Shown piece by piece: positions 1-7,027 of a stretch of DNA of 7,252 bases (its first letter is position 1; each line of letters opens with the position of its first letter). The notes under the pieces are model-generated. The model made no database searches. It was not told where the DNA came from and was given only the letters and a program-made list of their open reading frames with translations. The position numbers were made by a program, and so were the translations under genes. The stretch lies in the NCBI GenBank assembly GCA_022574065.1, contig JACZST010000098.1:1-7252 (forward strand), in the 5' to 3' direction. The stretch is from Acidobacteriota bacterium. Its GTDB lineage: Bacteria > Actinomycetota > Acidimicrobiia > Spongiisociales > UBA5794.

Positions 1-40
1 GCGGATCATGAACCGCGACGATCTGCCGATCGAGCGCTGA
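1..40 (+). CDS. C-terminal end of an upstream gene, product unknown (partial)
   Basis: Frame 2 runs in from the left edge and reads RIMNRDDLPIER before a TGA at 38-40. Eleven of its twelve codons end in G or C, as in the confirmed genes here, whereas frame 1 over the same bases is poor in G/C third positions and so is probably not coding. This supports the tail of a real gene ending 32 bp before the next GTG start. Twelve residues are too few to name a family. The alternative is that the segment is non-coding. Confidence 0.35.
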   Translation, partial: RIMNRDDLPIER

Positions 41-72
41 GGCTCGGAGCAGAGCACCTGGCCCGTCGACAG

Positions 73-2439
73 GTGGACGGCGGGTGGCGGAAGAAGGGGG
101 TCGCCGACGAGGTGGGTGTCGACGCCTCGCTAACGGCCCTTTGCGTGCGGGTCCTGCTGACCTTGCGTGCCGACTTCTACGACAGGCCCTTGCATTATCC
201 GACGTTCGGTGCCCGGATTGGAGACGGCGTGGTCAACGTGGTACCGATGGCCCCCGACGAGTTGGAGCAGGCTGCTGAGGGGCCGGCGGCACGCGCCGGA
301 GTCTCGATCGCGCCGTCGTTGCTTGCCTCCTTGCTAACCGACGTCGTCGGGCAGCCGGGCGCCCTACCGCTCTTCCAGTACACCCTCACCGAGCTGTTCG
401 ATCGACGCGCTGGCGGCAAGCTGGACCTCGAGACCTACGAGGCGATGGGGGGCCTTCGGGGGGCCCTTACCCGTCGTGCCGATGACCTCTTCAGCGAGCT
501 CACCGAACCGGAGCGGGCGGCGGCCCGCCAGCTGTTCCTCCGTCTTGTGACGATCGCCGACACCGACGAGTGGAGTCGGCGCCGGGTCCCAGCCTCGGAG
601 ATCGTCGGCCTCGATGTCGACGTCGTCCACCTGAAGGCTGTCATCGATGCCTTCGGCGGTGCCCGGCTCCTGACCTTTGATCGTGATCAAGTGTCGGGAT
701 CCCCGACCGTAGAGGTCGCCCACGAGGCACTGTTGACCGAGTGGGAACGGCTGCGAGTGTGGATCGAGGAGGCAAGGGACGACGTACGCACGCAGGCGCG
801 GCTTGCCACAGCGGGGGCGGAGTGGCGGTCCTCTGGCGAGAACCGGGATTATCTGCTCAGCGCTTCCCGGCTCGACGAGTTCGACGAGTGGGCGAAGCTG
901 ACCACCCTGTCGCTCACCGCAAGCGAGCGCGCCTACTTGGATGCGTCGGTCGCCGAGGCAGAGGCCATCGCAGCAGTGGAAGAGGAGCGAGCCGCCCGTG
1001 AGATGGCGCTCGGTCGGCGCTCCAAACGCAGGTTGTGGGGTCTCGCGGCGACGATAGCTGTGCTCGTCGCGGCCGGATTATTCGTCGTTATCTCTGCCCT
1101 GCTGCCCGACGGACCGTCGGTCGTTCTGTTCACCCTGGCCGATGACGATTCGACCTTCGGCGAGGCGATGAAGATCGGCCTCGACCGTGCCGCGGCCGAA
1201 TACTCGATTGAGGAGCGCGTGGTCGAATTCAGCGTCGATCCGGTGGAAGAGCTCCGCGCCCTCTCAGAGGAATCGCCGGACCTCATCCTGATGGATAGTT
1301 TCGTCGGAGCGGCGCTCGACGAAGTCGCTCCCGACTTCCCCGATGTGAGCTATATGCTCATCGATGTCGAGGATCTCACGCTGGATTTGGCTCTTCCGAA
1401 CGTCAGCATGTCGGCGATACGAGAAGGTGGCGGATCCTATCTGATGGGTGTCGCCGCCGCCGGAAAGACGACGACAGGAAAGGTCGGTTTCGTCAGCGTC
1501 CAGACACCGGGATTTGACGACTGGATCGCCGGCTTTGTTGCGGGTGTCGAAGACACCGATCCCAGCGTCGACGTGCTTGTCAAATGGATCGGAACGACCG
1601 AGACCGCAGAGAGCGGAGCCGACTTCTTCGGCTACGCATTCGGACGGGCGGCTCCGGAGGCGAAGGTGCTCGCCAACGAGTTGATCGACGAAGGCGCCGA
1701 CGTCATCTTCCATGTTGCGGGAATCTCTGGGCGCGAGGGGGTAACGACTGGGGTCGTCGAGCAGTCGTCCTCATCGGACACTCCCCTTTGGGTGATCGGG
1801 GTCGACGCCGACCAGTTCGCCGGGGCATCGGAGGCGGAACGGGCGGTGCTGCTGACCTCCATGATCAAGCGAACCGACCTGGAGGTGTTCGACGCCATCG
1901 GAGCCTTCGTCGAGGGAAGGTTCACCCCGGGGGTTACCGAGCTGAACCTGAAAACCGGCCATGTCGGCTTCTCACTGCTCGGTGACGGCATCGCCGAGTT
2001 GGTGCCTGACCTCGAAGCGGCACGGGATGCGATTATCGACGGGTCGATCGTCGTACCCGACTTCATCCAGCCCATCCCGGGCTGGCCGTCGCCCGATATC
2101 ATGATCGAGGTGGTGTCCGATGGCGATGCATGCCGTAACGCCGGTGCCGAGCCGATCGTCACGATGGGAGACACCGTGACGTTCCACATTCGCAATGACA
2201 GCGAACTCGCCCTGGTGCACTTCGCGAATGTCGATGACACCGGCCTCACCACAGCGGAAATTACCGATGACTTCGGATGGCTCGATCGCGTGCGGACTCA
2301 GGGCGGTCGCTTGACGTTCCCCGGAGGTACCACGCAGGTCCACGCCCGGGCCACCCGGTCGCAGATGATCCTCAGCTGCTTCGATCGAGCCTCTGGCACC
2401 GTTCTGGAGCCGCTCATCATCCCCGTGGCGCAGCCTTAG
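73..2439 (+). CDS. Membrane-anchored nSTAND1 (C-terminal part)–BMP/PnrA-like sensor fusion, N-terminally truncated
   Basis: This 788-residue protein joins four parts. Residues about 26-270 match the C-terminal part of nSTAND1 ATPases, with RVLLTLRADFYDRPL (26-40), QPGALPLFQY (94-103) and VEVAHEALLTEW (213-224). An E/A/R-rich, probably helical linker ends in the basic patch RRSKRR (315-320). One membrane helix follows (about 321-343). Residues about 346-660 look like a BMP/Med/PnrA solute-binding domain, with GKVGFV (469-474), a GFVAGV block (487-492) and VIGVDADQ (574-581). Residues about 674-788 form a beta-rich domain with Cys687 and Cys769. The basic patch predicts that the STAND part is cytoplasmic and the rest external. 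Full-length relatives usually carry Walker A and B motifs, often after a SARP/BTAD DNA-binding domain; all are absent here. The GTG start at 73 is the first plausible one and has no good ribosome site. The frame stays open to the window edge, but its codon use upstream is not coding-like. It could be a functional short form or a decaying gene. The ligand is unknown. Confidence 0.8.
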   Translation: MDGGWRKKGVADEVGVDASLTALCVRVLLTLRADFYDRPLHYPTFGARIGDGVVNVVPMAPDELEQAAEGPAARAGVSIAPSLLASLLTDVVGQPGALPLFQYTLTELFDRRAGGKLDLETYEAMGGLRGALTRRADDLFSELTEPERAAARQLFLRLVTIADTDEWSRRRVPASEIVGLDVDVVHLKAVIDAFGGARLLTFDRDQVSGSPTVEVAHEALLTEWERLRVWIEEARDDVRTQARLATAGAEWRSSGENRDYLLSASRLDEFDEWAKLTTLSLTASERAYLDASVAEAEAIAAVEEERAAREMALGRRSKRRLWGLAATIAVLVAAGLFVVISALLPDGPSVVLFTLADDDSTFGEAMKIGLDRAAAEYSIEERVVEFSVDPVEELRALSEESPDLILMDSFVGAALDEVAPDFPDVSYMLIDVEDLTLDLALPNVSMSAIREGGGSYLMGVAAAGKTTTGKVGFVSVQTPGFDDWIAGFVAGVEDTDPSVDVLVKWIGTTETAESGADFFGYAFGRAAPEAKVLANELIDEGADVIFHVAGISGREGVTTGVVEQSSSSDTPLWVIGVDADQFAGASEAERAVLLTSMIKRTDLEVFDAIGAFVEGRFTPGVTELNLKTGHVGFSLLGDGIAELVPDLEAARDAIIDGSIVVPDFIQPIPGWPSPDIMIEVVSDGDACRNAGAEPIVTMGDTVTFHIRNDSELALVHFANVDDTGLTTAEITDDFGWLDRVRTQGGRLTFPGGTTQVHARATRSQMILSCFDRASGTVLEPLIIPVAQP

Positions 2440-2443
2440 CACG

Positions 2444-2461
2444 TAACATCCGGCGCGGATG
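2444..2461 (+). promoter_or_regulatory. Candidate leaderless promoter -10 of purN
   Basis: TAACAT at 2444-2449 fits the actinobacterial -10 pattern TANNNT. Nine bases separate it from the purN ATG at 2459, which would put the transcript start at or within a few bases of the A of the start codon. No purine-rich ribosome site precedes this ATG, unlike purH, icd and mdh. No convincing -35 box is seen. The alternative is read-through from the gene ending 19 bp upstream. Confidence 0.4.
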
Positions 2462-3079
2462 ACCGATTCGCGCTACCCGATCGCTGTTCTCGTCTCAGGG
2501 AGTGGGAGCAACCTCCAGGCCATCATCGATGCGGCTGAGAAACCGGGTTATGCGGCGGAGATCGTCGTGGTCATCTCCGACCGGCCAGACGTCAAGGCCC
2601 TGGACCGCGCCGCCACCGCGGGTATCCCGGCCGAGGTCGTGGATTGGAGTGACCACGAGTCGCGGGATCAGTTCAGCCTCGCCATCTGCGATATCGCAGA
2701 CCGCCATAAAGCGCAAGCGCTCATCCTGGCCGGGTTCATGCGGGTGCTGGCGCCGGTCGCCATCGATCGGTTCACCAACCGGATCATCAACATCCACCCC
2801 GCCTTGTTGCCATCGTTCCCTGGCGCCAACGCCGTTCGGGAAAGTCTCGCCCACGGCATCACTATCACCGGCGTCACCGTGCACTTTGTCGACGAACAGG
2901 TCGATCACGGTCCGATCATCTATCAGGAACCGGTCCCGGTCCTTGCCGACGACGACGAGGGAACGCTGCATGCCCGCATCCGGGAGGTCGAGCATCGCGT
3001 GTACCCGCGGGTGGTCGACGCCCTGTCCTGTGGGGAGTTGGTCGTCGAAGGCCGACGCGTGGTCTGGGAGGGTCAATGA
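2459..3079 (+). CDS. purN: Phosphoribosylglycinamide formyltransferase (GAR transformylase)
   Basis: PurN transfers the formyl group of 10-formyl-tetrahydrofolate to glycinamide ribonucleotide, the third step of cytosolic IMP synthesis. The 206-residue length is normal for the family. The phosphate-binding loop SGSGSNL sits at 13-19. The catalytic triad known from E. coli PurN (Asn106, His108, Asp144) corresponds to Asn111, His113 (NIHPALLPSFPG, 111-122) and Asp149 (VDHGP, 148-152). The GFMRVL block (92-97) precedes the active site, as is usual. The ATG at 2459 places the first beta strand directly at the N-terminus, so no longer start is needed. The stop overlaps the purH start, making this the first gene of a purN-purH-folD operon. 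The alternative PurT enzyme uses free formate and belongs to an unrelated ATP-grasp family, so the identification is secure. Confidence 0.97.
   Translation: MTDSRYPIAVLVSGSGSNLQAIIDAAEKPGYAAEIVVVISDRPDVKALDRAATAGIPAEVVDWSDHESRDQFSLAICDIADRHKAQALILAGFMRVLAPVAIDRFTNRIINIHPALLPSFPGANAVRESLAHGITITGVTVHFVDEQVDHGPIIYQEPVPVLADDDEGTLHARIREVEHRVYPRVVDALSCGELVVEGRRVVWEGQ
3066..3079 (+). promoter_or_regulatory. purH ribosome binding site and ATGA stop/start overlap
   Basis: GGGAGGG at 3066-3072, inside the last codons of purN, lies three bases before the purH ATG (3076-3078). That ATG shares bases with the purN TGA (3077-3079). The strong purine tract with an ATGA overlap fixes the purH start and indicates translational coupling. 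Confidence 0.8.
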
Positions 3080-4611
3080 CGACCGTTCCGGTCAACCGCG
3101 CACTCATCTCGGTATCCGACAAGACCGGCCTCGTCGACTTCGCCGAGCGTTTGAGCGCCGCCGGTGTTGAGATTGTCTCCTCAGGAGGCACGGCGCGCCA
3201 TCTCAGCGAGGCCGGCATTTCGGTGACGAGTGTTGCCGACGTCACCGCCGCTCCCGAAATGCTTGGTGGGCGGGTCAAGACGCTCCATCCCAACATCCAC
3301 GGTGGGATCCTCGCCGACCTCGGAGATGACCAGCACCTCGGCGATCTCGAGGCCCGGGGAATCGATCCCTTCCAGCTCGTCGTGGTCAACATGTATCCGT
3401 TCGAGGAGACCGTCGCCGGCGAGGCAAGCGACGCCGAAGCGATCGAGCAGATCGACATCGGCGGTCCCACCATGATCCGCGCCGCGGCCAAGAACCACCG
3501 CTGGGTCGGGGTGGTCGTTGCGCCCGATCGGTACGACGAAGTCGCCGAAGCCGTCGAAACCGGCGGGCTCTCGGCGGAACTGCGCCGGGCCCTCGCCGAC
3601 GCTGCCTTTGCCACCACGGCGGCGTATGACGCCGCCATTGCCTCCTGGTTCGAGGGTGACAAGGCCTTTGGGGATGTATCGAGCGTTCTCGATCACGCGG
3701 CGACGTTGCGCTACGGCGAGAACCCGCATCAATTCGCCGCTCTGTATGCCGAGCGAGAAAGCGAAGGGTGGTGGCTCCGCGCCGACCAGCTCCAGGGCAA
3801 GGCGATGTCGTTCAACAATTACGCCGACACCGAGGCGGCGTGGCGGCTGGTGGCCGACCTGGCTCGGCCGGGGGCGGTCGTGATCAAACACGCCAACCCG
3901 TGCGGCGCCGCCGAGTCGGACACGGCGGCGGACGCGTTCCTGGCGGCGTGGGAATGTGACCCGTTGTCGTCGTTCGGAGGTGTGATCGCGCTCAATGCAG
4001 AACTAGACGCCGCAACGGCAGCCCGGATCGCTGAATACTTCGTCGAGGTGGTCATCGCTCCTTCGGTGACGCAAGAAGCGGCGGAGATCCTTGCCAAGCG
4101 CAGGAACCTTCGGGTGCTGGAGGCGCCGTTTGCCGGTACCCGGGATCTGGATGTGCGGCGGATCGACGGTGGCTACCTGGTCCAGGAACGCGACCTGGTA
4201 CAGCTGGGCGGCGACGGTTTTCCCGACGGCTGGACGGTGGCGGGGGAGCGCCCTCCGACGAGCGACGAGATCGTCGATCTCAGATTTGCGTGGACGGTCG
4301 CAGCTCACACGAAGTCGAACGCGATCGTCGTCGCCAAGGGCCGCGCCGCTATCGGCGTCGGTGCCGGGGATCAGAGCCGGATCGGGGCTGCCGAGCGAGC
4401 CCTTTCCCGAGCCGGAGACCGGTCCCAGGGCGCAGTCGCCGCCAGCGACGGGTTCTTTCCCTTTCCCGATGGCGTCGAGCTACTCACCACGGCCGGTGTC
4501 ACCGCGGTGGTAGAGCCAGGCGGATCGATAAGGGACGATGACGTCATCGCAGCCGCCAACGCTCACCAGATGGCGATCGTGTTCACCGGCAGAAGGCATT
4601 TCCTCCATTGA
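3076..4611 (+). CDS. purH: Bifunctional AICAR transformylase / IMP cyclohydrolase
   Basis: PurH carries out the last two steps of IMP synthesis: AICAR is formylated with 10-formyl-tetrahydrofolate, then FAICAR is closed to IMP. At 511 residues it has typical bacterial length. The N-terminal MGS-like cyclohydrolase domain (about 1-200) shows SDKTGL (14-19), SSGGTA (35-40), GGRVKTLHPNIHGG (64-77) and DIGGPTMIRAAAKN (127-140). The transformylase domain (about 205-511) shows RYGENPHQ (212-219), QGKAMSFNNYAD (240-251) and IKHANPCG (270-277), whose Lys271-His272 pair corresponds to the catalytic Lys-His of human ATIC. It ends in the usual FTGRRHFLH. Both activities therefore look intact. It overlaps purN upstream (ATGA) and folD downstream (TTGA), consistent with one polycistronic mRNA. 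It shares its folate cofactor with PurN and depends on FolD to regenerate it. Confidence 0.98.
   Translation: MTTVPVNRALISVSDKTGLVDFAERLSAAGVEIVSSGGTARHLSEAGISVTSVADVTAAPEMLGGRVKTLHPNIHGGILADLGDDQHLGDLEARGIDPFQLVVVNMYPFEETVAGEASDAEAIEQIDIGGPTMIRAAAKNHRWVGVVVAPDRYDEVAEAVETGGLSAELRRALADAAFATTAAYDAAIASWFEGDKAFGDVSSVLDHAATLRYGENPHQFAALYAERESEGWWLRADQLQGKAMSFNNYADTEAAWRLVADLARPGAVVIKHANPCGAAESDTAADAFLAAWECDPLSSFGGVIALNAELDAATAARIAEYFVEVVIAPSVTQEAAEILAKRRNLRVLEAPFAGTRDLDVRRIDGGYLVQERDLVQLGGDGFPDGWTVAGERPPTSDEIVDLRFAWTVAAHTKSNAIVVAKGRAAIGVGAGDQSRIGAAERALSRAGDRSQGAVAASDGFFPFPDGVELLTTAGVTAVVEPGGSIRDDDVIAAANAHQMAIVFTGRRHFLH
4591..4611 (+). promoter_or_regulatory. folD ribosome binding site and TTGA stop/start overlap
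   Basis: AGAAGG at 4591-4596 lies 11 bases before a TTG at 4608-4610 that overlaps the purH TGA at 4609-4611. No ATG or GTG is available at a position matching the FolD N-terminus, so the rare TTG start is the best choice. The weak codon and long spacing suggest folD translation depends on ribosomes finishing purH. Confidence 0.65.
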
Positions 4612-5459
4612 GCGCCACCATTCTCTCCGGGACCGAAACCGCCGCCGTGGTCAGGGGCGAGGTCGCCGACCGGGTGGCGACCCTCGGCAAGGCAAGCAAG
4701 CAGGTCGGCCTCGCCACAATCCTGGTTGGTGATGATCCGCCGTCAAAGATCTATGTGCGCAACAAACACCGGGCGGCGCGGAAAGCAGGGATGATTTCGA
4801 TCGACCGCCATCTCCCGGGGACCGCTTCACAGACAGATATCGAGAGGGTGATTGCCGAGCTCAACGCCGACGACCAGGTGGATGGGATGATCCTCCAGCT
4901 CCCGTTGCCCGATGGGCTCGACGCAGAGGGAGCCGTCGAGACCATCCAACCGACAAAGGACGCCGACGGCTTGCACCCGTTCAACCTCGGGCTGCTCGTC
5001 ATGGGCCGGCCCGGGCCATTGCCGGCCACCCCGAGAGGGATCATGCGCATCCTCGCCCACTACGACATCGCAACGGCGGGACGGACCGCTGTGGTGGTCG
5101 GGCGGTCGTTCCTCGTTGGCCGCCCCATGGGCCTTTTGCTGGGTCAGAAAGGCATCGACGCCACCGTCATCCAGGCCCACTCCAGAACCCGCGAGCTCGC
5201 CGAGGTGTGCCGACAGGCCGACATCCTGGTGGCCGCGGTGGGGCGGTCGCAGATGATCGATTCGGACTACGTCAAGCCTGGTGCAACCGTGATCGATGTC
5301 GGCATCAACCGTGACGGTGAGGAGCTCGTGGGCGACGTTGATTTCGATGCGGTGGTGGAGATCGCAGGCGCCATCACCCCTGTGCCGGGGGGTGTTGGTC
5401 CGATGACGATCGCTTCGCTGCTGGCCAATACGGTGGCCCTGGCCGAGGCGCGGGCGTAG
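4608..5459 (+). CDS. folD: Bifunctional methylenetetrahydrofolate dehydrogenase / methenyltetrahydrofolate cyclohydrolase
   Basis: FolD interconverts 5,10-methylene-, 5,10-methenyl- and 10-formyl-tetrahydrofolate, reducing NADP+ in the oxidative direction. Its 283 residues are the normal length. Visible family blocks are LVGDDPPSKIYVRNK (39-53), with the conserved Tyr49 and Lys53 of the cyclohydrolase/dehydrogenase site, DGMILQLPLP (92-101), PTKDADGLHPFNLG (115-128), the nucleotide-binding VVGRSFLVGRPM (163-174) and the C-terminal PVPGGVGPMTIASLLANT (258-275). Translation most likely starts at the TTG overlapping the purH stop. As third gene of the purN-purH-folD operon it supplies the 10-formyl donor used by the two enzymes encoded upstream. 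The GRSFLVGRP block differs slightly from the common GRSNIVGKP form but keeps the glycines and arginine that mark an NADP-type site. No truncation is seen. Confidence 0.97.
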   Translation: MSATILSGTETAAVVRGEVADRVATLGKASKQVGLATILVGDDPPSKIYVRNKHRAARKAGMISIDRHLPGTASQTDIERVIAELNADDQVDGMILQLPLPDGLDAEGAVETIQPTKDADGLHPFNLGLLVMGRPGPLPATPRGIMRILAHYDIATAGRTAVVVGRSFLVGRPMGLLLGQKGIDATVIQAHSRTRELAEVCRQADILVAAVGRSQMIDSDYVKPGATVIDVGINRDGEELVGDVDFDAVVEIAGAITPVPGGVGPMTIASLLANTVALAEARA

Positions 5460-5462
5460 CGG

Positions 5463-5487
5463 CCCTGCGAACCCTGGCTTGGCAGGG
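5463..5487 (+). repeat. Short inverted repeat just after folD
   Basis: CCCTGC (5463-5468) is complementary to GCAGGG (5482-5487). A second CCCTG at 5472-5476 can instead pair with CAGGG at 5483-5487 around a 6-base loop, so the two CCCTG copies compete for one partner. The stems are only 5-6 bp and no T-run follows, so this is a weak terminator candidate at best. It also overlaps the -35 box of the promoter below. Confidence 0.3.
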
Positions 5488-5506
5488 GGATATATCTACG
5501 TGTAAT
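5479..5506 (+). promoter_or_regulatory. Candidate distal promoter of icd (P1)
   Basis: TTGGCA (5479-5484) and TGTAAT (5501-5506) each match five of six bases of the housekeeping sigma consensus and are 16 bp apart. The spacer contains the perfect 8-bp palindrome GATATATC (5489-5496). Transcription would start near 5513, giving an icd leader of about 155 nt. Its -10 box overlaps the first copy of a 9-bp direct repeat. Confidence 0.5.
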
Positions 5507-5525
5507 GGCGCGGGGCATCTACGTG
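5494..5525 (+). repeat. Tandem 9-bp direct repeat over promoter P1, possible operator
   Basis: ATCTACGTG occurs at 5494-5502 and again at 5517-5525, start to start 23 bp, roughly two helical turns. The first copy overlaps the P1 -10 box and the second lies just past the predicted transcript start. This position suits binding of a repressor to one face of the DNA. No regulator is identified, and a chance repeat cannot be excluded. Confidence 0.35.
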
Positions 5526-5542
5526 GGAACCCTCGGTTGGGG

Positions 5543-5570
5543 GGGACTTGACCGCCGGTCCTGCAAGCCC
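5543..5570 (+). other. Hairpin in the icd leader
   Basis: GGG (5543-5545) pairs with CCC (5568-5570), CTTG (5547-5550) with CAAG (5564-5567), and ACC (5551-5553) with GGT (5557-5559), leaving a bulged A and a CCTG bulge. It would form in RNA started at P1. There is no following T-run, so it is not a standard terminator. It could be a leader structure or the 3' end of folD mRNA. Confidence 0.3.
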
Positions 5571-5629
5571 ACAGAATGGATGAGGTGCCCGAGTCTCGGA
5601 GGGTCGGCCGGTGGGAAGGGGCCCACTTC

Positions 5630-5638
5630 TGGGATAAT
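5630..5638 (+). promoter_or_regulatory. Candidate proximal promoter of icd (P2, extended -10)
   Basis: TGG directly precedes GATAAT (5633-5638), forming an extended -10 element whose hexamer matches TATAAT at five of six positions. No good -35 is visible, which extended -10 promoters tolerate. Transcription would start near 5645 and give a short leader of about 25 nt containing the icd ribosome site. Confidence 0.5.
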
Positions 5639-5653
5639 CAGCGCTTCCCATCA

Positions 5654-5669
5654 GAGAGGAGCACCGCGC
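5654..5669 (+). promoter_or_regulatory. icd ribosome binding site
   Basis: GAGAGGAG (5654-5661) lies eight bases before the ATG at 5670. This decides the icd start. An in-frame ATG at 5505 would add 55 residues unlike any isocitrate dehydrogenase and overlaps the P1 -10 box. Confidence 0.85.
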
Positions 5670-6872
<1,203 letters not shown>

Positions 6873-6880
6873 CCCACGGT

Positions 6881-6907
6881 CGTCTCTCCCGCGGAGCGGG
6901 GGAGACG
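6881..6907 (+). repeat. Perfect 12-bp hairpin (first arm structure) after icd
   Basis: Bases 6881-6892 pair with 6896-6907 over 12 positions, with one G-T wobble and a GGA loop. The stem begins eight bases after the icd stop. It is strong enough to block 3' exonucleases or slow polymerase, but no T-run follows. It is also the outer left part of a larger inverted repeat. Confidence 0.75.
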
Positions 6908-6930
6908 CGTTACGGCGACAGCCGTAGCGC
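6907..6930 (+). repeat. 10-bp hairpin with GACA loop
   Basis: Bases 6907-6916 (GCGTTACGGC) pair with 6921-6930 (GCCGTAGCGC), with one G-T wobble and a four-base GACA loop. Its first base is also the last base of the preceding hairpin, so the two stems stack directly or compete for one base. It is private to the left arm of the compound element: the right arm carries a different hairpin in the equivalent place. Confidence 0.7.
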
Positions 6931-6931
6931 A

Positions 6932-7000
6932 GAGGGGGCTTTGGGGGAACGACTCCACGCGATGAGCTCATCGGGATAGCAAGCCCCCAAAAGCCCCCTC
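6932..7000. repeat. Inner 16-bp inverted repeat with G/C-runs
   Basis: GAGGGGGCTTTGGGGG (6932-6947) is complementary to 6984-7000 with one extra A on the right. The 36-base interior holds the palindrome CGATGAGCTCATCG (6960-6973). The left side carries two five-G runs, which might also support non-duplex structures. This is the longest stem within the compound element. Confidence 0.75.
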
Positions 7001-7005
7001 CGCTC

Positions 7006-7022
7006 GGCAGGCGCGGCCTGCC
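7006..7022 (+). repeat. 7-bp hairpin in right arm
   Basis: GGCAGGC (7006-7012) pairs with GCCTGCC (7016-7022) around a GCG loop. An alternative 7-bp stem, AGGCGCG (7009-7015) with CGCGCCT (7024-7030), overlaps it, so the two folds exclude each other. Confidence 0.6.
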
Positions 7023-7027
7023 TCGCG

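Noticed and set aside
1..72. Extension of the receptor ORF to the left window edge in frame 1
   Set aside because: The frame is open but its third positions over 1-72 are not G/C-rich, unlike frame 2 for 2-40, and the translation does not resemble the missing STAND sequence.
2140..2436. Copper site in the cupredoxin-like C-terminal domain of the receptor
   Set aside because: Although a His and a Cys are present, the usual Cys-x-His-x-Met type ligand arrangement near the last strands is absent, so metal binding is not supported.
4536..4549. Perfect 14-bp palindrome CGATGACGTCATCG inside purH
   Set aside because: It encodes part of the conserved-looking DDDVI segment with common high-GC codons. 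There is no promoter nearby, so it is most likely a coding coincidence.
5505..5669. In-frame N-terminal extension of icd from the ATG at 5505
   Set aside because: It lacks a ribosome site, overlaps a -10 box, adds 55 residues with no counterpart in the family, and the ATG at 5670 has an ideal ribosome site and matches the normal N-terminus.
6881..6930. Classical intrinsic terminator of icd
   Set aside because: Both hairpins are strong, but neither is followed by a T-run. They are reported as repeats with a possible termination or stabilising role instead.
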